From positions 216,469,126-216,533,125 of the forward strand of contig BTPG01000004.1 in assembly GCA_036245525.1 (NCBI GenBank): DNA of 64,000 nucleotides, in the 5' to 3' direction. Below are positions 40,871-52,852 of the stretch, in pieces. Source of the stretch: Semisulcospira habei. Lineage: Eukaryota > Mollusca > Gastropoda > Semisulcospiridae. A model generated the notes under the pieces. The model was not told where the DNA came from. It searched no databases and saw only the letters and a program-made list of their open reading frames with translations. The translations under genes were made by a program, and so were the position numbers. Numbering within the stretch: the stretch's first letter is position 1; each line of letters starts with the position of its first letter.

Positions 40871-43414
40871 CACGGACCACAGTGGTGTTTCCGTACTGTC
40901 CAGTCTCTTAGCCTTAGTCAGTCCCAGTCATCCCCTAATTGTTCAATTCCCTAAAAAACACTATCGCCCACCAGCTGCACATTTGCCATGCACAAAATAC
41001 AAAAACAAACAGCACATTACCCGTCTCATTTCTTGGCTATGAAACTGGTTCCTTACCAACCCCACACCCAAGCACAGCTGAAATCAGCGTGCCCCTCAAA
41101 TCACTACGTCAAAGGCAACTCAACATAGGCCCACAAATGTCCACTGGATAAGCTCAGGATGGTATGAATCAAAGCACCAAACATGTCTCCTCTCAGCTAA
41201 CCACAAATTTCCAGCAAATTCCAACAGTCAGCCCAACTGCAAATTTTCAAACAAGGCAAAAATTATTTTTAAAAACACGGAGCCTTGCACTGCCTGACCT
41301 TCCCAATTTAAATGTATACCGTGACCTGTCAGAGAAACTTGTCCCACCTGAACACCATTCAATCTGCCATCAGTGCAACCCTTAGACAATAGCTAAGTCA
41401 AACCCAAAGTGACACCCTTGAAAGTTGCTGCATCTTTATGTTATGGCCCATTATGTGAAGTGCCTTGATGTGGCCTTTACAATGCTGTTGATGTGTTGGA
41501 TCATGCATATCTGATGCCATGAAAAACAGCCTAGATATGGTCAGAATGCCTCCAAAATTGGCATGTACATCAAGTAATATATCTGATCTTCAGAAATGTT
41601 GCATTTGAGACACAGGCACATGAAAGTGGTTTTTTTCATATTTTTCCATTGCCTACCCCCCTACTTTTTCTGTTTTCCCAAGTTTACACACGCATGCAAT
41701 ACAGTCAAACTGACTTCTGGTGGGCTGGAGAACTTTAAAAAGTTACCATGACACTGACACTGATGAAAATTGAGCTGTGAGACCCAAGGCCATTTCCTTG
41801 TGTATCTTAGGGCAGCCCAAAAGACAACACCCAGGCATCCTCATTGACCCTGTTGTCTGGTGACAACAAGCTGGAAGAGGCCTGTAACCAGCTGCCATGC
41901 CCTGCATGCTGCTGGCAATCTTTCCCTAGGCAAAAGGGGTCATGAAACAGCTCTGCAATTTAAACATCAAGTCTATTGAGCTATCCCACAGAGAAAAGAC
42001 TACACAAAACAACCAAAACTATGCTACGCGGGACACGCCGCATACGCTAACAAGTGTCTGGAATGCTGATTTAGGAGGTAGCATAGAAAAATGGTTATGT
42101 ACAGTTCATTTTTATATAAAACACACTTGTCAGAGTATCAAAACACCTCAGCTCATCTTGTAGATGCAGTAGGCATGTGTGTGCCAAACTTGTGAACACT
42201 TCTGTAAAACCCTGTACTGGTGCCCGCAACGGCTGGTCCCATAACAATGCACTCAAATGAGCTTTACTCAGTGTACAAGTGCTTGTGTTTGGTTTAGAAA
42301 AGACACCAGAGACATCCCTCATGACAATTACAGCAGAATGACACCTCAGGTGCAACCAGTGTAGCAGTACCATGCAAAATAACACTTCTGCATGTCACAA
42401 AAATTTGGCCGCTTATTTCACTCCGAGGTCAGCGGTCTGAGGAAATGCACATGCTAACACTGTTTCATTGTAGTTTTTATCTTAACCTTTGACCTTAAGC
42501 CCCCAACCCCCCCCCCCTCTCCCCCCCCCCTACCTCCAACCCAAACCCCTACCCACCCCACCCTACACCCACCCCACACAACTTCAATAACTGAAAGAGT
42601 GAATTTTTTTTAACCAATTTATCAAACTGAACACCCCAAACCCCACCCCTTTCAAGGTCAAGGTCAAAGGTCACAGCTCATGGTCGAAGGAAAGACTCAT
42701 GACTACCTGTAAGACAAAAAATAAATGAGCAAACACACTAAACCTAGCTCACAGTGCAGGTAAACAGGGTGTTGCCACGCAAAACATGCCAAAACGCCTA
42801 TAAAACTGCATGCACAGCGATTTTTTGGCAAAATTTCAAATTTTTCATGATTTTCTTACTTTTCCAACTGCAAACATCCAAACTCAATGATCTGGTTACA
42901 CTAAACCAGTTTCCGGTCTATGTCGCATATGACATGTGGTGCACCTGACAGGCCACGGACCACAGTGGTGTTTCCGTACTGTCCAGTCTCTTAGCCTTAG
43001 TCAGTCCCAGTCATCCCCTAATTGTTCAATTCCCTAAAATAAAAAACACTATCGCCCACCAGCTGCACATTTGCCATGCACAAAATAAAAAAAAAACAGC
43101 ACATGACCCGTCTCATTTCTTGGCTATGAAACTGGTTCCTTACCAACCCCACACCCAAGCACAGCTGAAATCAGCGTGCCCCTCAAATCACTACGTCAAA
43201 GGCAACTCAACATAGGCCCACAAATGTCCACAGGATAAGCTCAGGATGGTATGAATCAAAGCACCAAACATGTCTCCTCTCAGCTAACCACAAATTTCCA
43301 GCAAATTCCAACAGTCAGCCCAACTGCAAATTTTCAAACAAGGCAAAAATTATTTTTAAAAACACTGAGCCTTGCACTGCCTGACCTTCCCAATTTAAAT
43401 GTATACCGTGACCT
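40871..43414 (+). repeat. Direct repeats of ~460 bp, 2.08 kb apart
   Basis: 40871-41327 and 42952-43414 are nearly identical, from CCACGGACCACAGTGG to TGTATACCGTGACCT. They differ mainly in A-run length and a few substitutions. The 1.6 kb between them has no recognised gene, and includes a C-rich tract (42500-42585) and GGTCAAGGTCAAAGGTCACAG. ACCTGTCAG follows the first copy and CACCTGACAGG precedes the second. It may be a partial tandem duplication or a terminal-repeat element; LTR-type TG...CA ends were not found. Confidence 0.7.
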
Positions 43415-45275
43415 AAATCATCGTTACGCGTAACTAGCTTCAATCAAGGTGAGTAAATTACAATTCTACGGTATTTTTTGCAAATACGATCAAATCTGCC
43501 CGAGCTGCCACCTTAATATACAGTCATCTGCTCATAGCGACTATTACCATTTACTTCCGTTCGTTTTTACTGTATAACGACCCTTCATACAACGGCTGTC
43601 TGTGCATAACACTTTCGGCCAGCTGTTGTCACTCCCGACCTCCACTTGACCCTCCATATAGCGACCGCTTTGAGTCCGAGCGACACTTGTGTAAGCTCAA
43701 TCAACATTGAAAGGTTGTCCTCTGTCCATCGTCTGAGGTTCCGACGTGCCTTCTTTACGTCAGTCTCATATTTTCTCAAGCAGAACAGGTCGATATGTAC
43801 ATCATCGCCTGGCTGAAGGGTGCATAGGCCTTTGTCGATCAGGGTGAATTTGTATGAGTTATCATTAGGCCTTCTAAATAATACGTCAGGCTCGTAAATA
43901 AATCTTTGAGAAATTCAAGCTGTTGGTTTGACATTGGTACAGTGTTTCAGTATCTGGTCTCAGTACATTGCGTATATTATTATGTTCAGTTTGTTATGTC
44001 ATAGTATAGTCGCATGCCCTAAAAACAGTCCTGAAAGAAAATCGCGCTCATGTTGAACTAGATAACTGAAGTGATAAAACTAAACGACCAAGGGTTTGTC
44101 AGATGCTAGCTGTTCACTGGAGTTTGTTTCTTTATTCTTTATGTCACGGCCACCCGTTTTCCTCCGTTCCCTGGGTGGTAGTTATAGACAAGTTTAGTTG
44201 TATTGGGAATCTTTTACATTTGTAATAGTTTGATTTGTGTTTTTTTTTTTTATTCAGTCGTAAAGAATGAATCGACCAGTTTTAAGCTTTATCGTATTAT
44301 TGTCGCAAGTAACAGTCGGGACCGCCATGCTTGTCAGCAGCTCATTATTAGATCAACTGAACTCGTTTTCGGACATGGTACTTATGACATTATTTCTAGT
44401 TCGATGATAATCCGTTTCCATCAATCCGTTTACAGGCCGAAACTGTAATATGTTGCGAAATCATGAACTGCTTCCGGCGGTCTGTCATTGTAGTAGACAT
44501 AATAGTTTGTCTCAGTTCTTTTTGTGTCTGTTCAGTAACAATTAATACTTAATATGTACGTTTCTTCTTTTTAATTTTTAGATACGATCTAAAGATGAGA
44601 AGGAGGGTAAATCTGAAGTGCGAGGGTTCCTATAGAGACCGAGGATAAGAAATATCATTTGCCCAAGGTAGATTACGTCGCATGGGTTGAAGCAACCGAC
44701 ATAAGGCGCCCTGGACCACAACAGACTGGAAACCCTAATCTTAAATTGACGTGTCGTTGCCTTAATTACCACTTACATCTCCACTTGATACAAGTTTCTT
44801 AACTCGAATTGCCTTGTCGTGTATTTTTTTTTTTTTTTTTTTTTGGGGGGGGGGGGGGGGTTTCAGTTATGCCCCCCGTGTTTATGTTGCATTTTACATC
44901 GTGTCAGCAACTTTGAATTTTGCTTTGTCATGAAAAAATATATTTTCCTGTTTTTCTATATTGTCTTGAATAACGTTGAAGACGAAGAGGATGACAATTC
45001 ATTGAAAATAAGGATAGACGGAAACATTTTAAAGCGGGGCCCCGTAAATTACATTGTAACAACCTCACGTGGTCGCTGCTGGTGCTGATGCTTTGCATTC
45101 TACTTTCACTACTTTTTTTTAAATAGTTTACTCCACACAACAACACCAATAATCTTGTCAGTGTCGATAATATTGCATTTGCAATCACCTTTATGTCACA
45201 CCGTGATGATGCACGGGGCACTACAGCACACCCTAACGTCAAGCAGCCGAAGTGGGAAAACGGAACAAGGCACTG
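43415..45275. other. Intronic, no confident gene
   Basis: Contains a T run followed by a G run (44821-44862) and a 46-codon open frame (44267-44407) starting MNRPVLSFIVLLSQVTVG, whose N-terminus is signal-peptide-like. It has an upstream in-frame stop and no other support. Confidence 0.5.
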
Positions 45276-45278
45276 ATT

Positions 45279-46285
45279 TTTGGCTCACGTGCGAAGCAAA
45301 AGTGAGTATAAGTTCTGGGCCAGTAGTCGTCCGTCGTCCGTTATCCATTGTAAACTTTAACGTTGGCATTTTCTCGGAGACTATTCGAGCCATAGTCTTC
45401 AAACTTGGCCAAATGATACTTTGTGGCACGCTCTTTCTAAACATACCAATTTGAGTGACCTCTTACAAAGGTCAAGGTCACATGGGATCAGAAATTAGGT
45501 TCAAAAATTGCTATATATTGACATAATGTATTGCTTTCTCAGATACTATTCACAACTTCAAACCCAAACTTGGTACAAAGATACCTGATGGAAAGGTCTT
45601 TTAATGCATACTAACTTGGTTGATCCACCGAAAAGGTCAAGGGTCACAAGAGCTCAGGAAATGGGTCCCAAATAGCGATATTTTGACAAAACATTTTTTT
45701 TCTTAAGTACCATTCACAACTTCAAACTCAAACTTGCTACATAGATACCTGATGGTAGAACCAATCTATGCATACTACTTTTGATGACTCTCGGAAAGGT
45801 CAAGGGTTGTAAGAGCTCAGGAAATAGGTCCAAAATAGCCATATCTTGACAACATTTGTTTTTTCTCAAATGCTATTCACAGCTTCAAAGCCAAACCTGC
45901 TACAGAGATACCTGATGGTAAGACCTATCTATGCATACTAATTTGAATGACCCCTCGGAAAGGTCAAGGATCGCAAGACGTCGGCAAATGTGTGCAAAAT
46001 TCTGATTTTGAAAAGAATGTAGTAGTTATTATTAACAGTTTTGCAAACTTTTGAATCAAATTTGGCACATAGCTGATGATAAGACCTTCTTATGTATCCT
46101 AATTTAGTGGACTCACCGTAAAGGTCAAGGGTCACGGGTGTTTCACAGATGTGTAAAAACTGGTTAAATTTTGAGAAAACTCGGATTTTGGCTGGTGCAA
46201 AAGCAATCCCGTTACTTATTGTCGCAAAGGTCACACGTGTAGACTGGACATACACTTGAGCCATAAGGGCTTTGCCTTTCTTCTT
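45279..46285 (+). mobile_element. CACGTG-ended element, complete copy
   Basis: From TTTTGGCTCACGTGCGAAGC to ACACTTGAGCCATAAGGGCT with TTTGCCTTTCTT. It has at least three internal modules with TACTATTCACAACTTCAAAC, ACCTGATGG and CATACTAA. It is non-coding. Confidence 0.9.
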
Positions 46286-46544
46286 CTATGATGGTATCGT
46301 ACGATTTTACGAATATCTAGTTCTCTTAAACGCAGGACCTGAACAATCAGATATGCAATTTAATTTTCGACATAATTTCAACATTTTGGGTACCAACTCT
46401 GGAGAACAACTCACTTACCTTATCAGCGAATTAGGACTGTGGCAGATGATGCCATGGACTGTTTTCAGTTTGTTGCACTGTGACCCATGTGTGATTGTTT
46501 TTGTGACTTCTTATATGAACAGTATTTTCCTTTTGGTTCACCAG

Positions 46545-46727
46545 GTGGATGCAGCCCCAGTGGGGGTCAGTCTCAACGCGGTGTACCTGGGGTTCACAGT
46601 AGGGGGCGTTTTCCTTCTCCTGCTTAGCAAGCTTGGCAACCTCATTTTCTCCAAAGTCGCGCCCCAGCCGCAGCCACCCATGATAACCCAGGCGCTCAGG
46701 GAAGAAATAGAGGCGAGTCGACCTGAT
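46545..46727 (+). CDS. Polycystin-1-like gene: TM3 exon
   Basis: Phase 0 at both ends, from TTGGTTCACCAG to a GTAAGT donor (46728). It reads VDAAPVGVSLNAVYLGFTVG, GVFLLLLSKLGNLIFSKVAP, QPQPPMITQALREEIEASRP and D. A short polar linker leads into a ~22-residue hydrophobic helix (NAVYLGFTVGGVFLLLLSKL), as in TM3 of polycystin-1 proteins, then a Pro-rich cytoplasmic start. The frame stays open into the following LINE by chance, which gives a spurious 356-codon fusion. Confidence 0.78.
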
Positions 46728-46784
46728 GTAAGTAAAAGGAGAAAATCGATTATGAATTATAGTCCTATGTGTGAACGTTGTCAC

Positions 46785-48810
46785 AGCAAAAAACGGATCT
46801 CCGACTCTAAACGCAAACACCTTCAAAACCAAATCCTGGAATCCACTTCTTCCAAAACCCTCTACGCCACCATGAACACACTCCTAGGCACTTCTAAAGA
46901 CTCTCCTCTCCCCAACACACACAGCAAAGAAGAACTCCCGTCCGCTTTTTCCAATTATTTTTCGGACAAAATCCAAACTCTGCGCAACACACTCGACACT
47001 CTGCCTTCTCCGCCTTGCCCTCCCGACCCCACCTTTTCCGGCACTCCCCTCTCGTCCTTCCGCCTCGTCTCCCAGGATGAAGTCCTCAAGACCATAAAGT
47101 CCATGCCCTTCAAAACCTGCGAACTAGACCCCCTCCCAGGTTCTCTCTACCGTGACGGCCTTCCAAAACTTCTGCCCTTCATTACCGACATCATCAACGC
47201 ATCTCTAGAAAACGGCTCCGTCCCCGATATCTTCAAGTCCGCCATCGTCCGTTCTCTCCTAAAAAAAACACAACCTCGACCCAAACGAACTCAAGAACTA
47301 TCGCCCAGTCTCCAGTCTCTCTTTCCTGTCCAAGCTTCTTGAGAAGGTTGTTCTCAACCAGCTCAACCTCCACCTCACCGACAACAACCTCCTCAGTCCA
47401 TTCCAGTCTGCCTATCGCAAACATCACAGCACTGAAACAGCCCTTCTACATGTCTTAAACGATCTGCTTCTCTCCACCGACTCGGGCAACATCTCTCTTC
47501 TTACACTACTCGATTTCTCTGCCGCCTTTGACACTATTGACCACTCTATCCTCCTCCACCGACTCCACCACTCCTTCGGCATCACTGACTCTGCTCACTC
47601 CTGGTTTCTCTCCTACCTCTCCGACAGACAGCAGTTCGTCACCATCAACGGCGTCTCTTCCAACCCAGTCACGCTCTCCTGCGGAGTTCCAGAGGGGTCC
47701 GTCCTGGGCCCGGTCCTTTTCACACTCTACACCTCTCCCCTGTCCAACATCATCCACTCTCACCGCATACACCACCACCTCTACGCTGACGACTCACAAC
47801 TGCTAGACAAAGACAAACTCGACAACACTCAGTCACTACTGAATCGCACGGCTGACTGCTACGAAGACGTGAAAAACTGGATGACAGCAAACAAGCTTAA
47901 ACTGAACGACGACAAAACGGAAGCCATGCTGGTAGGCACTCGCCAGAAACTCTCCCAGCTCCCTCCCTCTCTCCACCTTCAACTCGACAGCACCCCCATC
48001 TCCCTCTCTGACTCGGCCAAGAACCTCGGCGTTATCCTCGATTCCTCTCTGTCCATGACCAGGTTCGTCTCCGCCACGGCCCAGGCATGCTATTTCCTCC
48101 TCCGCCGCATCAGTCAGATCAGAAAATACCTCACTACTGAAGCTGCCACCAAACTTGCTGTCTCTCTTATCTTATCTCGCATCGACTACTGCAACTCTCT
48201 CCTTTCCGGTCTCCCTCACTCCGCCACTTTCACTCTTCAACGCGTTCAGAACAATGCTGCCCGCCTCGTCCTCAGAAAGAAAAAGTCCGACCACATCACA
48301 CCCCTGCTCAAACTCCTTCACTGGCTCCCCATCCCCCAACGCATCCAATACAAAATTCTGTCTCTCTGCTACAAATCCCTGAACAACTGCGCTCCTGCCT
48401 ATGTCTCCAACTTACTTCACCCCTACCAACCTTCCTGCTCCCACCGCTCTGCCTCCGACCCTCTCCGCCTCCACATTCCTCGCACCAAACTCAACACTTT
48501 CGGCCCCCGCTCCTTCTCCGTCTACGGTCCATCCACCTGGAACACTCTCCCACTCTCTCTTCGTCAAAAACACTCTCTCTCCTCCTTCCAGTCCGCCCTC
48601 AAAACTCACCTCTTTCAACAGTTTTAGCACTATATCACCACACTCCCCACCCCAAGCTGACCGTCGTAATGTATTTCACTATTTGTGGTACGTGAGTCAT
48701 TGTCTAAAGCGTGCACATGCGTGCGCGAGTTGTGAGTGCGCGCTTAGAGTTATAATTATTATAAGATAAGCGCATTACAAATACCGTAATTATTATTATT
48801 ATTGTTTAAC
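46785..48810 (+). mobile_element. L2/CR1-like LINE, 5'-truncated, near-intact reverse transcriptase
   Basis: Coding similarity runs from KRKHLQNQILESTSSKTLYA to the final SLSSFQSALKTHLFQQF (stop at 48627). Reverse transcriptase motifs are TCELDPLPGSLYRD, NYRPVSSLSFLSKLLEKVVL (after a shift), FQSAYRKHHSTETALLHVLN, LLDFSAAFDTIDHSILLHRL, GVPEGSVLGPVLFTLYTSPL and HLYADDSQLL. The frame breaks once, at an 8-base A run (47261-47268), and is then open from there to 48627. The endonuclease is missing. The 3' UTR holds a GCGCATTACAAATACC block and ends in an (ATT)n tail near 48805. Confidence 0.88.
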
Positions 48811-48833
48811 TCTTGCCTCGACTAGTTAGTTAG

Positions 48834-48993
48834 GAAAGAAGCCCTTCATAAGAACTCTCTGAGGGTGATCTAACAAGAAATCTTTGATCCAGAGGTTGAG
48901 ACCACCATTCACAGACAGGTTAAGTAACCTTTGTAACAGAATATGGTTTTGCATGGTGTTGAAAACGGAGCTAAAATCAATGGAAAAAATAGG
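48834..48993 (-). pseudogene. LINE reverse transcriptase fossil, antisense
   Basis: The - strand reads SIDFSSVFNTMQNHILLQRL, LNLSVNGGLNLWIKDFLLDH and PQRVLMKGF. It corresponds to the (Y/L)DFSSAFNT motif and the following block of a LINE reverse transcriptase. Too short for the default ORF cut-off, and one piece only. Confidence 0.7.
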
Positions 48994-49439
48994 GCTCTGG
49001 AAGTTCCGTCAGCCGACGTCTTAAGAGGATACCATAGTCATGAGATAGTAGTGAAATAGTGTTTCAACACGTTTTTCTTCATTTTGTTTTTCCTCTTTAG
49101 AAACAAACAAAAACAGATCCTGGTGAGCGCTTTCCTACATTGATGACAAGACTTGCTGTTATTGCTTATAGTGCGTCAGGTTTTTCCTGACATTACAAAA
49201 ACAGCGATTTCCCTATGAGCGCTTAGTTCCGTATCCTCACAAGATGGCCGCCACGACTGGCGTGATGACGTCAGCTTCCCGAGCCCTATTGGGACATAGG
49301 TTGCTGCAGATGTTTTGCAATGAAACTGATTAGGGTTTTTGTCGCATCCTCTGTACTTTGGCGTGCCCTTTATGCTAACTGGAGGGGATCAAGCTTGTCA
49401 ACAAGTGTAGCTGTAATATGATTGTTTACCACCCTTTCC

Positions 49440-50870
49440 ATTCACATGGCAGCAGAGACTTAGCTGACCCCTTGCAAAGATCAAAGGTCACAGAGGGTTT
49501 CCATATTTGTAAAAAACACTGATTTTTTTAAAGTGTGAATTTTTGCGGGACTAAGACTTAATGTTTCCTTCTTATAGTGATCTATGAGAAAGGTCAAGGT
49601 CACAAAGGTCAGACTAGTCATGTGGATCCATCATGCACGTGAGCCATAAAGGCTTTGCCTATCCTTTTCAATTCAACACATTTTTGGCTCAAGTGGGAAG
49701 CAAAAGTGAGTATGTGTTCTGAGTCAGTGGTCGTCCGTCCGTCCGCTGTCGGCCGTCGTCCCCTCGTAAACTTTAGCGTTGACATTTTCTCGGAGACTAT
49801 TCAAGCCACACTCTTCAAAGGTGGCCCAAGGATACGTTGTGGCAAGACCTTTCTTAACATACCAATGTGAGTGACCTCTCACAAAGATCAAGGTCACAAG
49901 GGATCAGGAAATGGTCAAAAATAGCTATATTTTTACATAATTTATTTGTTCTCAAATACTATTCACAACTTCAAACCCAAGCATGGTACAATGATACCTG
50001 ATGGTAAGACCTATCTATACATGCTAAAGTGGTTGATCCGTCGGAGAGGTCAAGGGCCACAAGAGCTCAGGAAGTAGGTCCAAAATAGCCATATTTTGAC
50101 AAAAGATGTTTTTTCTCAAATACTATTCACAACTTCAAACCCAAACAGGCTACAGAGATAACCTGATGGTAAGACCTATCTATGCATACTAATTTGGCTG
50201 ACCCCTCGGAAAGGTCAAGGATCACAAGAGCTCAGGAAATAGGTCCAAAATAGCCATATTTTGACAAAAGATGTGTTTTCTTTTATCAAATACTATTCAC
50301 AACTTCAAACCCAAACTTGCTTCAGAGATACCTGATGGGAAGACCTTTCTATGCATACTAATTTGGTTGATCCCTCGGAAAGGTCAATGGTTACAAGAGC
50401 TGAGGAAATAGGTAACATAAAGCCATATTTTGACAGAAGATTTTTTTTTCTCAAATAATATTCACAACTTGAAACCCAAATTTGGTACAGAGATACCTGA
50501 TGGTAGGCTCTATCTATGCATACTAAGTTGGATGATCCCTCGGAAAGGTCAATGTCACAAGAGGCTAGCAAATGCGTGTAAATGCCAATTTTTGATACAA
50601 TTGTAGGTATTATCAACATCTTTGCAAAACTTTCAATCAAATTTCTCACAAAGGTAGCTGATGATAAGACCTTTCTGTGGATACTAATTTAGTCGACTCA
50701 CCGCAAAGGTCAAGGGTCACGGGGATTGACAGATGTGTGAAAAATGCTTACATTTTGAGAAAACATGGATTTTGCTGGTGCAGAAGCTAGCCTTTTCGGT
50801 ATTGTCACAAAGGTCACACATGTAAATCGGTCATACACGTGAGCCATAATGGCTTTGCCTTTCATGTCTG
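49440..50870 (+). mobile_element. CACGTG-ended elements: a 3' fragment and a complete copy
   Basis: A 3' piece ends ATGCACGTGAGCCATAAAGG (about 49657). The complete copy runs from TTTTTGGCTCAAGTGGGAAG (49681) to ATACACGTGAGCCATAATGG (about 50865). It contains at least four consecutive ~155-bp modules (49920-50540), more than the other copies, showing internal expansion. Confidence 0.88.
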
Positions 50871-51049
50871 TCATTGTTGGTAATGTAGGCAGAACACGTG
50901 TGCATATATAGTTATTTTGTTACATAACCACCTCTAACATTTTATGTATCTATTTTTCGCCGTTTCGATTATGGTCAGTACAGACAGCATAGAGCCTTGG
51001 CTTGAATTCCTGTCGTTGATATTATCTAACTTGTCCATTTATTCAGTTA

Positions 51050-51260
51050 ATGGCTCACGTGCGAAACAAAAGTGAGTCTATGTTCGTCCGTTTCCCGTCC
51101 GCCGTCGTCGGTGGTAAACTTTAACGTTGGCATTTTGTCTGAGACTATTTAAGCCAGTCTTCAAACTTGCCTCAAGGATACTTTGTGGAAGACCTTTCTA
51201 AACATACCAATTTGAATGACCTCCCTTAAAGGTCAAGGTCACATGGATCAGGAAATAATA
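51050..51260 (+). mobile_element. CACGTG-ended element, 5' part
   Basis: GGCTCACGTGCGAAACAAAA to GGTCAAGGTCACATGGATCA. A matching 3' part lies at about 52000-52310 (ending GCACGTGAGCCTTAATGG), so an insertion of ~750 bp, including the TTTA tract, may have split one element. Confidence 0.7.
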
Positions 51261-51814
51261 ACTCGACTTCTGGAGAAATTCAGACAGTGACGGTGACGTA
51301 AAAGCACCAACTTCGTGACCACCCAGTCATCGACGCAATACTATAGATATGACATATTTCGCATATTTATTTAAAAAAACGCTCATGTAGCGCGCAGAAG
51401 CATGTGCGTGTGCAGTAGAATATGATATATCTAGGTAAACTCAATATCACTTCACTCAAATTATAGCAAGAGTGAAATTGTTCCGTGCAATTCTAGTTTT
51501 GTCACCATTTTTCTCAAGTCTAAGCAAAGAAAACTCATATCGCGTAAAATATAAAATGACGTAAAAACTAGAATTACTCATGACAAATGACGTTTTTCAA
51601 ACCAATGACGCATTTACGTATGCAAAGTGCCCCTTACAGAGTTCACTGACACACTGCAAATCTGCTAGGCTTTTTCAATAAGAGATATATTAACACCAGA
51701 ATCAGATCAACGACAACAGATAGAGACAGCTGACATCGCATATAGAAGGGACTTTGTGGGTTTTTGCTCTCACATAGAAGAGACCTCGTGAGTTGGTTCA
51801 TCCCATCTTTTTTT

Positions 51815-51990
51815 TTTTAAATTTATTATTATTTATTTATTTATTTGTTTATTTATTTATTTATTTTATTTTATTTATCTATTTATTTATTTATTTATTT
51901 ATTTATTTATTATTTATTTATTTATTTATTTAATTTAATTTATTAATTTGTTGTTGTTGTTGTTTTTTGTTTTTTTTTTTGGGGGGGGGA
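51815..51990 (+). repeat. (TTTA)n and T/G-rich low-complexity tract
   Basis: An interrupted TTTA/TTAT run followed by GTTGTTGTTGTT and a T run ending in GGGGGGGGG. Confidence 0.93.
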
Positions 51991-52686
51991 TTTCAGTTTT
52001 AATTAGGATTTTTACAAAACGTTTCAACCAAATTTAGCGGAAAGGTAGTTGATGATAAGACCTTTCTATGCATTCTCATTTGTTTCACTACAAACAAGGG
52101 TCAAGAGTCATGGGAGTTTGACAAAAGTAAAAAATGCGTAAATTTTGAGTAAACATGATTTTGCAGGCATAAAAGCCTACCCTTTCCTTATGTTAGAGCA
52201 TTTGAACACTTGTTTGTTTATTTCAGTGATAGAAAGGTCAGGGTCACAAAGATTAGATTAATCATGTTGATTGTCATGCACGTGAGCCTTAATGGTTTGC
52301 CATTCTTGTTTTTTGTATGAACGTGGTACCAACGGTATCACAGAACTAACATATTGTTCTTTTTGTTGTGTAACCCCTAAATTGTTTATTTATTGGCATC
52401 CTTTTGTTTAGAGGTTTGACTGAATGAAGATTAGCGTATGTTTGTACTGAGAACTGTGATGATTGGCCAAGGACGAATTCGGGGGAAACGCTTTGCTCAG
52501 AGAGTACGCTGTCATCGGCGTAACACGCAATAAGTCAGTCTACTTATCACATTTTGCCTTAAAGTAACATGTGACAAAAAGACTCGCGTTGCATTGAGAA
52601 CGAGCGACCAGGGGGAAAAGTCGAATGAGAAAAAGTGTAAAACAAACTGAAAGAAGACAATTAAATTTGTCACATTGTCACGCATG

Positions 52687-52777
52687 TTAACTCTTTTCGT
52701 GTCGGTAGCGGTTTTTGTCACGATGATTCCAGTAGAAATCATCTCGTCAAAAACGCTACCGACACGCAAAGGGTTGG
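52687..52777. repeat. Short hairpin, GTCGGTAGCGG family, copy 2
   Basis: TTAACTCTTTTCGTGTCGGT and AGCGGTTTTTGTCACGATGA on the left; ATCATCTCGTCAAAAACGCT and ACCGACACGCAAAGGGTT on the right. It ends about 75 bases upstream of the long polycystin exon. Confidence 0.9.
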
Positions 52778-52852
52778 CTGTACTGAAGGCTGGTAAAGCC
52801 AACACACTGCCAATGTAACGATGTTAGCTCATAACCCCGTGTGCAATTTCAG

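Noticed and set aside
40871..43414. An LTR retrotransposon
   Set aside because: The direct repeats lack TG...CA ends, no primer-binding site or polypurine tract is evident, and the interior has no gag/pol motifs.
46272..47342. A 356-codon open frame
   Set aside because: It joins intron, the TM3 exon, intron and a LINE fragment by chance. The exon has a good acceptor (46545) and donor (46728) inside it.
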